Assembly (NCBI GenBank): GCA_010645155.1
Contig: CM021323.1
Coordinates: forward strand, 9,822,267 to 9,886,266
DNA length: 64,000 nucleotides
Source: Tigriopus japonicus
Taxonomy: Eukaryota > Arthropoda > Copepoda > Harpacticoida > Harpacticidae
Reading direction: 5' to 3'
In this document: positions 49,305-60,324 of the stretch, one piece after another
How the letters are laid out: each line of letters starts with the position of its first letter
Position numbering within the stretch: position 1 is the stretch's first letter
Notes under the pieces: model-generated
What the model was told of the DNA's origin: nothing
The model's database searches: none
The model's input: the letters and a program-made list of their open reading frames with translations, nothing else
Translations under genes and position numbers: made by a program

Positions 49305-52300
49305 ATGCCAGGGTTCGGCAAACCCGGACGAGGCTTCAGCCGCTTCATCAAGGCTGCCGTTCAAGTATCCAACTCTTCCAGGATTCTCCGAGCGGGTTCT
49401 CCGAACTCGGATGACGATGGATCCACCGGAGATTCAACCTCCGATGACGAAAACTTCTCGGATATGAAAACCCTGGCGGCTCAAGGTGAAATTCCCCAAG
49501 ACTTCTGGCAGGCAAGTATTCATAGTGTACTCATTTGAATTTGCCCGAAATGACTTGGAACTTTACGACAGATTCAAAAATTGATTCGGTACTTGAAGAT
49601 CGGCAACCAAACCGCCACGGTTATTGCACTTTGTGTCTTAAATGACTTTGACCTGACCAAGGAATATGCCCAACTAGCCATAATGGACGCTGGGGGTTTG
49701 GAGGTCCTTTCAAACTTGTTAGAAACTGATGAGATGAAATGCAAAGTGGGCTCATTAAGGATTCTCCGTCGAATCACAGTGCATCCGGCCATCCGTAAGA
49801 AGACCACTCTCATGGGAGGCATAGACCTTCTGATTAAAATATTGTCGGATCCCGATCCCAAGCTTCAACTTTTGGCCGCTGAGACCATGGCCAATTTGGC
49901 CAAGTTTCGGAATGCACGGACCATCGTGCGCAAAAACGAAGGCATTCCAAAGCTAATTGATATTTTGGACATCGATTTGGCTAAGGTGAGTAAGCACTTT
50001 CTTGCTGACCAAGCGGGCATATCTTTTTAAAATTCCCTACATATCCAGGAATCGAAATGAGTTTCATCCAGTTAGGGATAGACTCTCAAATGTTTCTTGC
50101 AGAGAAGACATACAGAGACCATTTTTATTAAGCGGCAAACAAAATACGTAGACTGACGTAAAAGAAAAAAATACCTAATCTTAGAACGAACATCAATCTT
50201 TGTTGTGTGTTACAGTTGCCGAATGATATTGAACATTTGAACGACACTTCCATTCCGATTGTATTACAAGTGGCACGGGGAAGTGCCTTCGCTTTATGGT
50301 CGCTTTCTAAATCCAAGAGGAACAAACTGTGCATCAAAAAGGCCGGAGGCCTTCCACTTTTGGCCAGATTGGTCAAGCTTCGTCAAACATCCATCCTTAT
50401 TCCAGTCATCGGTACCCTTCAAGTAAGAAGCTCATTATCAACAACCTACGTAAATCTAGAATAACTGAAATCGATCCGGGGACTTTTTGTGTTCATGTAG
50501 GAATGCGCTTCCGAAAAGTCTTATTGTTTGGCCATGCAATCAGAAGGCATGATTGAAGATTTGGTTCGGAATTTGTCTAACCCCAATCCCAAATTGAAGA
50601 TGCTATGTGCCAGTGCCATTTTCCGATTAGCTGAGGAGAAGGAAAGTCGTCAATTAGTGCGAGCTCACGGTGGATTAGAACCCTTGGTGACTCTCATCGA
50701 CGAGACAGCCAATCATGAGAACAAGGTAAGGCCGGTTGTCCAGAAAAATCAGGTTTGTTCTACTTTGGTGTTCAACAATAAATTTGCCAGAACAAGAATA
50801 AATATGCGTAAATTGAAGATAACTAGGGGCCGGAAAATATTTTTTGTTGTAGAGCGAAAGTTCCAGACGTTTCAATGAGTACGGACAGCTGACGATCATG
50901 CTCGTCAGTCATCAGCTGACGTTACACTCCGAAACTTCTGAGCGTTCTGCTCCACGACAAAAAATATATTTTCCAGGCCCTAAAGATAACTGTTTAGGCC
51001 TCTTATCTGACTTGCTGGAGACAACACCATGGTTATTCTTTTTCACTTTCTTCTCTTTGAAAAAATCAGTACTTACTTCCAAACATTTGAACTTTTCTTG
51101 TTACAAGGATCACAGAAAACATTAAACAACGCTTAAACGGACACCAATTAGGACTACCAGTTTCTTTCTAAATTGCTTTACTTGCTTTATCGACGTTATC
51201 CATGTACTGTACCTCAAAATGGGTTTGCTTTTGCTTAAAAGTGGTCCATTTTCAAGGACGAACCTCTTCAAGTGAGGAAGCATTCAATGACTGTTTTTCT
51301 AGCCTCAAAGTGGTCATCCCGGTCAATGGTCCAGGAAGGTCCTACGTCAACCCAAGCCTTCCATTCATGATGTCGTCCACAAATTTGACGACCACCACAA
51401 CCGAGTAAACCATCCTGCTGCCACGAGTTTTGTTCATACTTTTACAGAGACGATTCTTTGCCTGTCCTTTCAATTTGAAGGTTACATTAGAGCAAGGGTC
51501 GCCAACGAGCGGACATCAGAGCCACCCATTGTTGTGTATTCATGGGCCTCTAGCTCTGTCAATGATTCTTTTTTACTTTGTACGCATCTGACTCGCTTTA
51601 ATGGGTCGTAATTGCACAATTGAAGAGCTACTGATTTTTTCTGGACGACGAGGGTAATAAGAAACATTATTATATATTGTTAGAACAAATCACTTGCATA
51701 TTCTACAAATGAGTCCTTACCCTTGTTGGTTAGACTAAAGGGCATTGTAATTAGGATGGATTATGTATTTCAAGTTTAAAATCAATCAAACATCGAAGTC
51801 AAGAGTAATGTTGTTTCAAGCCTCACTGCATAATCCTGCACAGAAAGAACTCTTCTATCTTCTGATAATCGTTTTACTACAAAAGGGCAAGTTCATTCAT
51901 TCTATGCTCCCTTCATTAAAAGGCTTTGAGAAGACAGACATACACTTTTCACTCTGTCATTTGATTGAGCAAAAAAAATAAAAAGAATCATCAATCTAAT
52001 TCTGGCAAGGTCTCGATAACATAAGAACGCCATTGATTTTATTCTACTGAAAATCATAGTGATTATCGTTAGCCCGCCATCCAGAAAATTCAGATGCTCT
52101 CGCGCCAATTCAAGGTTTGAGGTCCTTAACCCTGAAGCTGTTGCTGACCCTTGCATTAGAGAAACGAAGGAAATTGCTCGATTTGCATGCGAAGAATGCC
52201 GACTGGAGACTGAATCAAAGAGTGTGTTCGGACGTAGACTTGCAATTTCGCCAACTCATTGGTCGATCAAAAGCATGACCATTGATTTGTCTCCTACCAC

Positions 52301-55300
52301 TATATTTCACTATATTTGGAGTTATCCATTTCCAGTTTTTATTTTTATTTTTCGAACCAGCCTTCGAGTGGATTGATGGTTAATGCGAAATTTTGGTAAA
52401 AAAGAGGTTTTAAAACATTTTTTCAGCGTGGGTTGCAATCTTTTGCTCATTAGTCTTCGTCAGGAATATGTAGGCGTTGATCCTCTAACAGCTTTACATC
52501 AGTGTTAGATAAATTTTTGAATACTATTCCTGATCAACCCACTATTCAAGGGTTGTACAGATCTGCCAACAGTAACCCATTGGTAGACCAAATTTCGTTT
52601 ACATATTAATTGTTTAAATTATTTTTTTCATGATATATTTTTACAGGGAATCACATTCCTTGTAGCGGTAGAAAAAAACCGCAACCAACCCAAAAATAGG
52701 GATGAGAAATTAACAAGCTATAAATATGAGAGGAAAAATGGAATTTCAAGTATGGGGCTTAAGTTCTATTTAACTGGTTTTGGGGCTCTGTCCTGGAACT
52801 TCAGAAGCTAAAAGATGTGTTTCCAGAGAAAAATATGCTTGTCGAAGATTTGATATATACACCTGACACGAAAGTTCTGTCGTAGTCATACTTTGCGCCT
52901 AAAAATAACGGCAATGCGTGGACACTTTGGCGCAATCAAACCACCCGTGTGCCCCAACAAGTGCCTAGAATATTTTTGGATTAGTTATGATGTAATTTAA
53001 GGACAAATAGGTGACAAATTATTCCTGGAAAAGCAATTGTCAACTTGATGTCCGGCGTTTTCTTTTTGCACGGTTCCATCTGCCTTTAAACCCGTGTGAA
53101 AAAATAGTGAATGGCGGGAATCAAATTTTACTTGGTTTTGGAGAAAGGAGACTAGTTTTGGAACACCTCTAACCAAAAACTAACGTGAAATATTACTGTC
53201 CGTCCTAATTTAAGAGCTCATAGAATCTCAACCGTTCATCAAAATTTTAGGCAAAGGGAAGACACCTGAAAAGTGCGGAAAAACGTTGAGCCGTCCATAC
53301 TTTCCGCTTTGGTCGATAGTATCCCAAATATCATTTCCGAGAAAGAAGAGACTGGTTGGGGACAGATTGGAAATAAAGTCGTTCAAATCTATTTTTATAC
53401 GATGAAAATATTTTGGTTCAAAATTACGACAAAAACTTTCATTTCAAGGTGTAAAGGTGAATAAATTAAGGTACATCTCATTCGCNNNNNNNNNNNNNNN
53501 NNNNNNNNNNNNNNNNNNNNNNNNNNNNNNNNNNNNNNNNNNNNNNNNNNNNNNNNNNNNNNNNNNNNNNNNNNNNNNNNNNNNNNNNNNNCTATTTTTA
53601 TACGATGAAAATATTTTGGTTCAAAATTACGACAAAACTTTCATTTCAAGGTGTAAAGGTGAATAAATTAAGGTACATCTCATTCGCGGATTGATGGAAG
53701 CTTATTTTATCATCCTCGGAGAGTACATCGGTTCTGACTTTATTGCGAGAAGAATGCAACTTAACTCAAAATAGGGGAGAGATTACGGAGATTTGAATGT
53801 TCCAATTCGCAATTCTGTTGAATGTTGCAACACCCAAGTGCAGGCCTGCAAGAGGTTCCTCTGTAATATTTGTTGGAATTGTGTCTCGAATTTCGAGAAT
53901 CCGTGCATGCTGACAGGACCGTTTGCCTTGCTCAACCTGCGAATTTGGAATGATTTTGCATTGTAATCATATTCCTCTTGTTCCATGTATGCATTGGACC
54001 TTGAAGTTTTGACTCTTGTGCCAGTCCCAGTTTTTTGCCTTGCGATAGCTCCCAAGGGTGCCTTGAGGTTGTCAAGCGCTTTGAAATTGCCAATCGAACC
54101 GAAATTAAAACCACCATTTTCTTCTCCTCATTTCCAGGAATTGATGGCTGCCGTCAGTGGAGCAATTTGGAAATGTGCATTTTCCCCTGAGAATGTGACC
54201 AAATTCCAAGATCTTGGATTGGTGGAGGTGCTCATCAGGATTCTAAAGGACAACTGCGATGCTTTGGACGACCTTCAGTTTAATCCACAGAAAATCAGCG
54301 TGCTCACTAATGTTGTGGGTGCGTTGGCCGAGTGTGCGAAAAATGAACAGAATGTCAATGTTATTCGAGACGAAGGGGGATTGGAACCCCTGATCAAGCT
54401 CATTAATACCACACATCCGGACCTATTGGTCAATGTAAGCTTGGCTTTGGGTCGATGTGCTGAGGACAAGAATACGCTGATCAACATTCATGAATTGGAC
54501 GGGGTTCGATTGATCTGGTCACTCCTGAAAAATCCCTCCGATCGCGTAAGTTGCTGGGCCAAGCTAGCGAGTCTATAATATGTCAATGACAAATGAGATG
54601 GGAGAGATAGATAGGACTAAACAACAAGAGGGCCTTTGTTCCACTTTGTTCCAGGTTCAAGCTAGTGCCGCCTGGGCATTGAGTCCGTGCATTCGAAATG
54701 CCCCCAATTCCGGGGATATGGTGAGGAGCTTCGTTGGGGGTCTCGAACTCATTTGTGGTCTCCTCGAGTCCAGAGACATCCAAGTGCTATCGGCAGTCTG
54801 CTATGCCATCGCTAATATTGCCAAGTGAGAAAGAAAGAAGCTCTGTGGCGTCAATCTTAAGGTCGCAAGTTCACACGTTGATCTAAATTCCAGGGATAAA
54901 GAGAATCTCGCTGTGATCACGGATCACGGAGTCATTGAAAAGTTGTCGCGCCTGGCCAACACCGATAGTGATCTTTTGAGGGCAAAATTGGCTCAAGCCA
55001 TCGGCAACTGCTGCGATTGGGCAGGTAACGCGAATAAAAGAAAAAGAAGGAACAAACACCCATCGTACTGGAGTACTTCAAGCTAGCCAAAAAGAATGTT
55101 TGCTTGTAGGTAATCGAGCGTTATTCGGTCAATCAGGAGCAGTGGCTCCGTTGGTGTCGTACCTCACCACAACCGACCTCGAGGTTCATCGTTCCACTTC
55201 AGTGGCGTTGTTCCAGCTCAGTAAGGACCCTTGGAATTGCGTGACCATGCACCAAAATGGGGTGGTACCCCATCTGCTTCGACTTATTGGTAAACAAACG

Positions 55301-55475
55301 TACCGTATTGATTATGACGCTCGATCTAAAATAAGGCATTGCATTCGTTGACTTTTTGCACGTTCCAGGGTCTCAGGATGAAGGCGTCCAAGAGGCTTCC
55401 GCTGACTGCTTGCAAAACATCAGAAAACTGGCTTTAGCTTGTGAAAAATTTCGCTATCAACATTTAAAAACGTAA
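49305..55475 (+). CDS. ODAD2: ODAD2/ARMC4 (gudu-like) armadillo-repeat protein, 682 aa
   Basis: Nine coding exons: 49305-49511, 49572-49985, 50216-50422, 50501-50725, 54138-54545, 54655-54824, 54894-55024, 55110-55289, 55369-55475 (TAA). All junction phases agree and sum to 683 codons. The ATG at 49305 has an in-frame TGA upstream at 49236. After an acidic N-terminus ([14 protein letters not shown]) come tandem armadillo repeats. Hallmark stretches include [30 protein letters not shown] and AVITDHG, and the C-terminus runs [12 protein letters not shown], all very close to vertebrate ARMC4. ODAD2 belongs to the outer dynein arm docking complex of motile cilia and sperm flagella. The protein lacks the roughly 400-residue N-terminal region of the vertebrate form, as I recall for the short fly orthologue gudu. 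Intron 1 is 60 bp with a GC donor; intron 4 (3.4 kb) has an assembly gap. Confidence 0.96.
50726..54137 (+). other. ODAD2 intron 4
   Basis: Donor GTAAGG after ...ANHENK, acceptor TCATTTCCAG before [11 protein letters not shown]. At 3.4 kb it is far longer than the other introns of the gene (60-230 bp). It holds the N gap with flanking duplication (53389-53687), a small palindromic cluster at 50884-50925, and an exon-like island at about 51306-51407. No mobile-element protein is seen. Confidence 0.8.
53389..53687. repeat. assembly gap flanked by duplicated sequence
   Basis: 106 N's (53486-53591) are flanked by near-identical direct copies, 53389-53485 (97 bp) and 53592-53687 (96 bp). They differ by one A in a homopolymer (GACAAAAACTTT versus GACAAAACTTT). 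This is the footprint of two overlapping contig ends that were scaffolded instead of merged. Confidence 0.85.
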
Positions 55476-57118
55476 TTGTATCATTTGGAAACTGTCGTTG
55501 TTTTGAATGAAATGATGTGGCGATAATTTGTTTTGGACCGCTTCCTTTGACCTGAAAATGACAAAATTCGTTCCTCGAGTCTCCGATTTCCTGCTTGTTC
55601 TTACAGTAAGTAGTGTGCCAACGCAAAGACGCTCGAACCCGAAGTTTTGTCGAAAAACTTAGGAAAGTCTAGTTTTCTGTTGCAGAGAGTCTACCAAGTC
55701 TGAGAAAGATAACGAAAAAAGTTTATAATCCAGCTAATACCAGATCATTCAATCTTCTTGCAAATGTGATGAATCAGATACAAAAGATAGTTTTTAACAA
55801 AGGTTCAATCTTCAGCACTTTGAAATAATTTTCAGTATTTCTGATTTTCTTTTGATGCAAAGAATTAGATCTATTTTAAAGACAAATAACAGATACAGTA
55901 GCTTAAGAGGCAAACATTTTTGGTATTTGCTCCACAAAAAGTGATAACTTGTGAATTATCTATTGTCCTGTAGACACGTTTTACCATGATACTTTTCCGA
56001 AAAGATTGGCGATTATCATAAAAAATGCTAAATGTGTTCTTCTGTGTTCAAAAATTTTGAGGGTCAATTTGGCCCCAACGCTTTGACGAGGTTCATTCAT
56101 CTCCAAAGTCTGTGTGCTCTCTTTACGTGAGTTTCGATTTCGTTGTCCTCAAATGTGTCGTGCCCCATTTGTCAAGAAAGGACAGGTGTCTCACTTGATC
56201 TTTGGCCCAGAGTGATGAGCTAACTGGAATTTAGCCCATCTCAAACAAAAAGTTTTAATCTCTTTGAGACCAAGCCAATTACGGTACTTCTGGCTCACCG
56301 TTTATCGTCGAAGAGCAAGAATTCGAATTTTGACTTTTAGAATAAGATTACTCCGATGTCTGCAACCACAGTGAAGATTGTCCACTCTACTAGTATTTAG
56401 CCACTTTCGAAGAACAAGAAAAAAACTCAGACTCATCAACGAAGCAAAATAATGCCTTTTTCAAAAAAGGGAGTAATCTCAAAGTTGGATGCAAATATAC
56501 ACAAACGTCCGTTATGAGGTTCGGGATCCTCATTTTGAGAGTAATTCGTATATCACGAGACGTTGAGTACTGAATGCAAATTCTGATCAGCAGCAAACGT
56601 ATTTTTATTTCAACACTTTTTCTTTCGACGGGGATTCTAAGGAAGAAGTTTAGGGATAATAAAGAGATTAAAGTCACCCAAAAATATATGACTGTGTATG
56701 ATCTCACTCTCAGTATGGGCCTCAAAAGTGACTTACTAGTTGAAATAACCAATACCCCAAATTAAATTCATAAAATGAACATTGACGAGCAATTGGCATT
56801 CAAAACAGTTGACAAGTTTATGGTCGTCTTAAACTAACCTGCACGCTCGTTGACAAAAATTCAGCTATTTTTGAGTGCAAAACGAGACCTTAATAAACCT
56901 TAATAAAATGTTGTTTATTGCGGTTGATTATTTAAATTCAAATGACATGCTTTGTTTTTAGCTCAATTGCATCTTTTGACGCACATAAAATTCCAACAAT
57001 TATGCTCTAAAAATTGCGCAAAAGGAAGAGATATTCCTGTCCCATGCAGGACTTTATTGTATTTAAGGGAGGAGTTCATTACCGAAACGAGATATCGTCC
57101 CATCCCAACAATCAAATC
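55476..57118. other. intergenic downstream of ODAD2
   Basis: Only short unassigned frames (for example 56390-56752 minus). No convincing AATAAA in the first few hundred bases after the ODAD2 stop. Confidence 0.35.
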
Positions 57119-57670
57119 AATGGGGCATACACAAAGGTTGCTCAAGTGAGCGTTTTTAATCCTACCGGTAGTAGGAAAACAGGGCCGTTGGCTGTGCTGT
57201 TCTGCTTGGCCCATTATGGCAAATTCAAGTTATCTTAATGTGAGCGGATATTCAATGAGTTTAGGACCCTAGAAATGATCGTTATTTTACATTCAGCTAC
57301 CTCTGTTTACACCAGGTTAATGATATGCTCTGTAATTGGGTAAAAAATGACATTTCATTTCTCTTCAAAGTAAACCTTTTTACAAATTGATATGATTCTA
57401 TCGAATCAGCTGAACAACTATGCATCTTTGATTTCTTTTTTGGATCATTGTTAAGTCCTACTTTTGCAGAAGCAGAAGCATAACTCCAGTCAATGCTTCC
57501 TAACGTAAAATATTGATCACTTCCATGAACCTAGACTCTTTGATTACACGTTGAAATTGAAATGACTTGCCAAAATTGGCCAAGCAACTCAGGACAACCA
57601 ACGGCCCGGTTTTACCACAAGCGGTATGATTTAAAACGCTCACTTGAGCAACCTTTGTGCATGCCCCATT
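57119..57670. repeat. long inverted repeat (about 110-bp arms, 329-bp spacer)
   Basis: 57119-57230 and 57560-57670 are reverse complements at roughly 85% identity. Shared blocks include AATGGGGCAT, ACAAAGGTTGCTCAAGTGAG, GGGCCGTTGG and TTGCTTGGCC. The outer boundary is sharp at AATGGGGCAT; I see no target-site duplication. A foldback or MITE-like element is the likely origin, older than the one at 45.4 kb by its divergence. Confidence 0.75.
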
Positions 57671-57902
57671 TCATGTAGAGTTGGTCTGAATATTCTAAAA
57701 AATGTATTTATAAGTTCTGTTGGTACACTTCAATCATAAGCTAATGTTTGTCGGAATGAGTATTTGTTTTCATAGACCTTTAAATCGTTTGAAATGCTAA
57801 CCAAAAAGGGAGAAAATATTTCCCCCTCTCTAATTTTGTATTCTTATTGAAATAAAATTTGTTAGTTCTTATTAAACACGTTTTCAGTCTTCAGAAAATA
57901 GC

Positions 57903-58181
57903 TTAAACCAAAGAATTACCCTCGGTAAGCACGTTTTTAACCTTTGAAAGCACCGGAGAACTGAAATTCAACATTTGATAACAACTAGAATTGGCCTTTT
58001 GAAACAGTTTAAAAGGTGAGAAGTATCGTGAATCACTTTTTATCCCATACAAGATATTTCCAATGACATCAATCTGGGCCAGAGTTGAAAGAACGGGAGA
58101 GCAGTTGACGTCATCTGGATTGATCTTACCTTGAATTTGATAGATTCCCATAATCAAGAGAGCAAAGACACCACTCTCCAT
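57903..58181 (-). CDS. possible secreted small protein or signal-peptide exon
   Basis: From ATG at 58181 a signal-peptide-like MESGVFALLIMGIYQIQG is followed by an open frame of about 75 more residues with N-glycosylation-type sites and two cysteines, ending at 57903. A strong donor (CAAG/GTAAGATC, intron from 58129) sits exactly after the signal peptide, so the true exon may be only 58130-58181 with the rest intronic. No family recognised. Confidence 0.3.
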   Translation of the reverse strand: MESGVFALLIMGIYQIQGKINPDDVNCSPVLSTLAQIDVIGNILYGIKSDSRYFSPFKLFQKANSSCYQMLNFSSPVLSKVKNVLTEGNSLV

Positions 58182-60270
58182 TCTCCTCTGATCCCACTTA
58201 CAAAATGACAATTCCCAACCTAGGATCTCCACATAAGAAGACGACACTCACTTCATAGTATTCCTTATCCGTCTCGTAAAAAACCGAGTTCAAATCTTCG
58301 ATGAGAAACGATGCGTTAGAGCATTTTTGTCGTAAACACTTTGCGGGATGCCTTTCACTTTCCTACTGGAAAGCATGAACACTTCATCTGTCTATCTTAA
58401 GTCGATGTGTGTGAGGGTGAGTGTGTATCTATCGGAGATGTTGTATGAGCATGCAGCCACCCAACCTCAAAGTGTGTGTATGTGAAACGCACGTTTCACC
58501 CCAGTTTAGCCATAAACTGACACTTTTTTCGTCTCGCCCCGAGAAAACGAATACACCGCTCCCAATTTCTAAACAAAGGGGAAATCAAATCGATGCCGAA
58601 TTGAGCCAGATTTCCCTGATGTTCGAAGATACGAAGCATCATTTAGGGATTGACACGAAAGCGAAAGGAGGGGAAAGCTTTGTATTTCAAGTAATTGTAA
58701 AAGAAGGCGTATTTCGTCGAAAAGAAGAAAGTCGCTAACCACTCTTACACAACTTGGGTGTCTAAGAGTATTGACTCACGGAAAAGTATACATCCTGTCC
58801 TATGGGGATGATCATCAACTGATAGCTAATCAAAAGTCAAAAAGACGAATAAATTCAATTTGTCCGTACTTTTTGAAATCAAAGTTCGATGTAAGAATAA
58901 TCTATAAAAGAATATTCTTGCTGTGCTGAGCGAAATTTAGATTTAGTGTTAAGCGTCTCTCTATTAAAAGATAACTAATCGAAAGAAAAGCGTTGGTGGA
59001 AACATACATTATTGCCTATCCGACTTTGACTGGACCAGAGATGGTCAATAGTTGGAAAAATGGCCTTTTGGTTTCCTAATGTTGCACAAAAGAAGCCTAA
59101 AAATACAAAATATATGTAGAAAAATGTCGGCAATCCAAACGTGAAAAACCGTGTCTTCCTTAATTTGCTTGTCTTCAAGTTTGCCTGTTTTCAAGTTTTT
59201 AAGAGGCTAAATTTTTTGGGTGGGGGATATTTGATTAACAAAGAGTCTTTGAAGCTTTGTGAATAAATGATTAAGTTACAACTTCTTTCAAAAAAAGAGC
59301 GATAAATTGTAAACGTGTCATATTTTTGAAGTTTTGGCCAAACGCACATTCCAATTAAACTGATAAAAAAGGTAAAAAGTGTCAAAACCAAAAATAGGTC
59401 TTAAATATTTCCAGATCATTGAGGTTTGGAATCAGGTTCTGGAAAGTGGTAAAAATGATTAGCCATATGGCATGCTTAAATTGTATATCTTGATTAAGAA
59501 TAGTCATCTGTGAATGCTTGAATGCTCCGATGATATTTGAAGGCTTTCGATTAAGTGTTTGAAATTGAAAATTGAATAGCCATTTATCGCAACTTCCTGA
59601 ATGGGGAGGAGAACATCAAAAACGTTTTCTAAATTTAATCTTTTCATCATTTTTTGAATGCCTCAAATTTGTTTTTTCACTTAACAAATTCTGATGATTT
59701 GGTATCTTATTACATGAAGCATTGAATTTCTGGAGAGGGAGGCTAGCGGTGAGAATCACGATTTCCAGAAGGATGAATTCTTCTGCAAACCAAACCTTGA
59801 TTGTATTCAGTAGAGGACGTATTTCAATTTTTAGCTCAATCGAATGGCAGAGTGAAAAGTTATGCCCTCTCAACCTTATGTTCCCTCACAAACTTATGTA
59901 CAGAAGAAAACATTGAAAGAATTAGTTCGCCCTTTTGAGGTTAAACAGTTACCAGAAAAGGGCTAATTCATTCATTCTCGGTAGGATTTGCACTGAACTT
60001 TGACAGAGCATAACTTTTGACTCCGATGTTCGATTGAGCTGAAAATTGAAATACGTATTTAAGTCAAAATAGACAAGGTGTCATTTGGAGAAGACCCTTG
60101 TTAATATGTTCCTACAGGAAATCATATTTCTTTTCATTTGCCTCCCAGTCCAGTGAAATTCAGTGGTTCTTGCTTATTAGGACAACCTCAAGATTGATGA
60201 GCCAAATTTGGTACCACAAGTGTCTCATTGTTGAAGATATCTACGACAAATGTCAACAGAATCCAGAGGA
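58182..60270. other. intergenic upstream of the astacin gene
   Basis: No gene recognised. An 18-bp near-palindrome GTGAAACGCACGTTTCAC lies at 58482-58499 within GT-rich sequence. Remaining frames are short and AT-rich. Confidence 0.35.
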
Positions 60271-60277
60271 TATATAA
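60271..60277 (+). promoter_or_regulatory. TATA box of the astacin gene
   Basis: TATATAA lies 54 bp before the ATG at 60325. A start site about 30 bp downstream (near CATCAATCTC, 60301) would give a 5' leader of only about 20-25 nt, common for highly expressed arthropod secreted-protein genes. Inferred from position only. Confidence 0.5.
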
Positions 60278-60324
60278 TGCGCACGACCAAGAGAAACAGG
60301 CATCAATCTCATTGATCCAACAAC

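Noticed and set aside
51902..52156. Minus ORF and other frames inside ODAD2 intron 4
   Set aside because: No domain, no splice support; typical of AT-rich intronic sequence.
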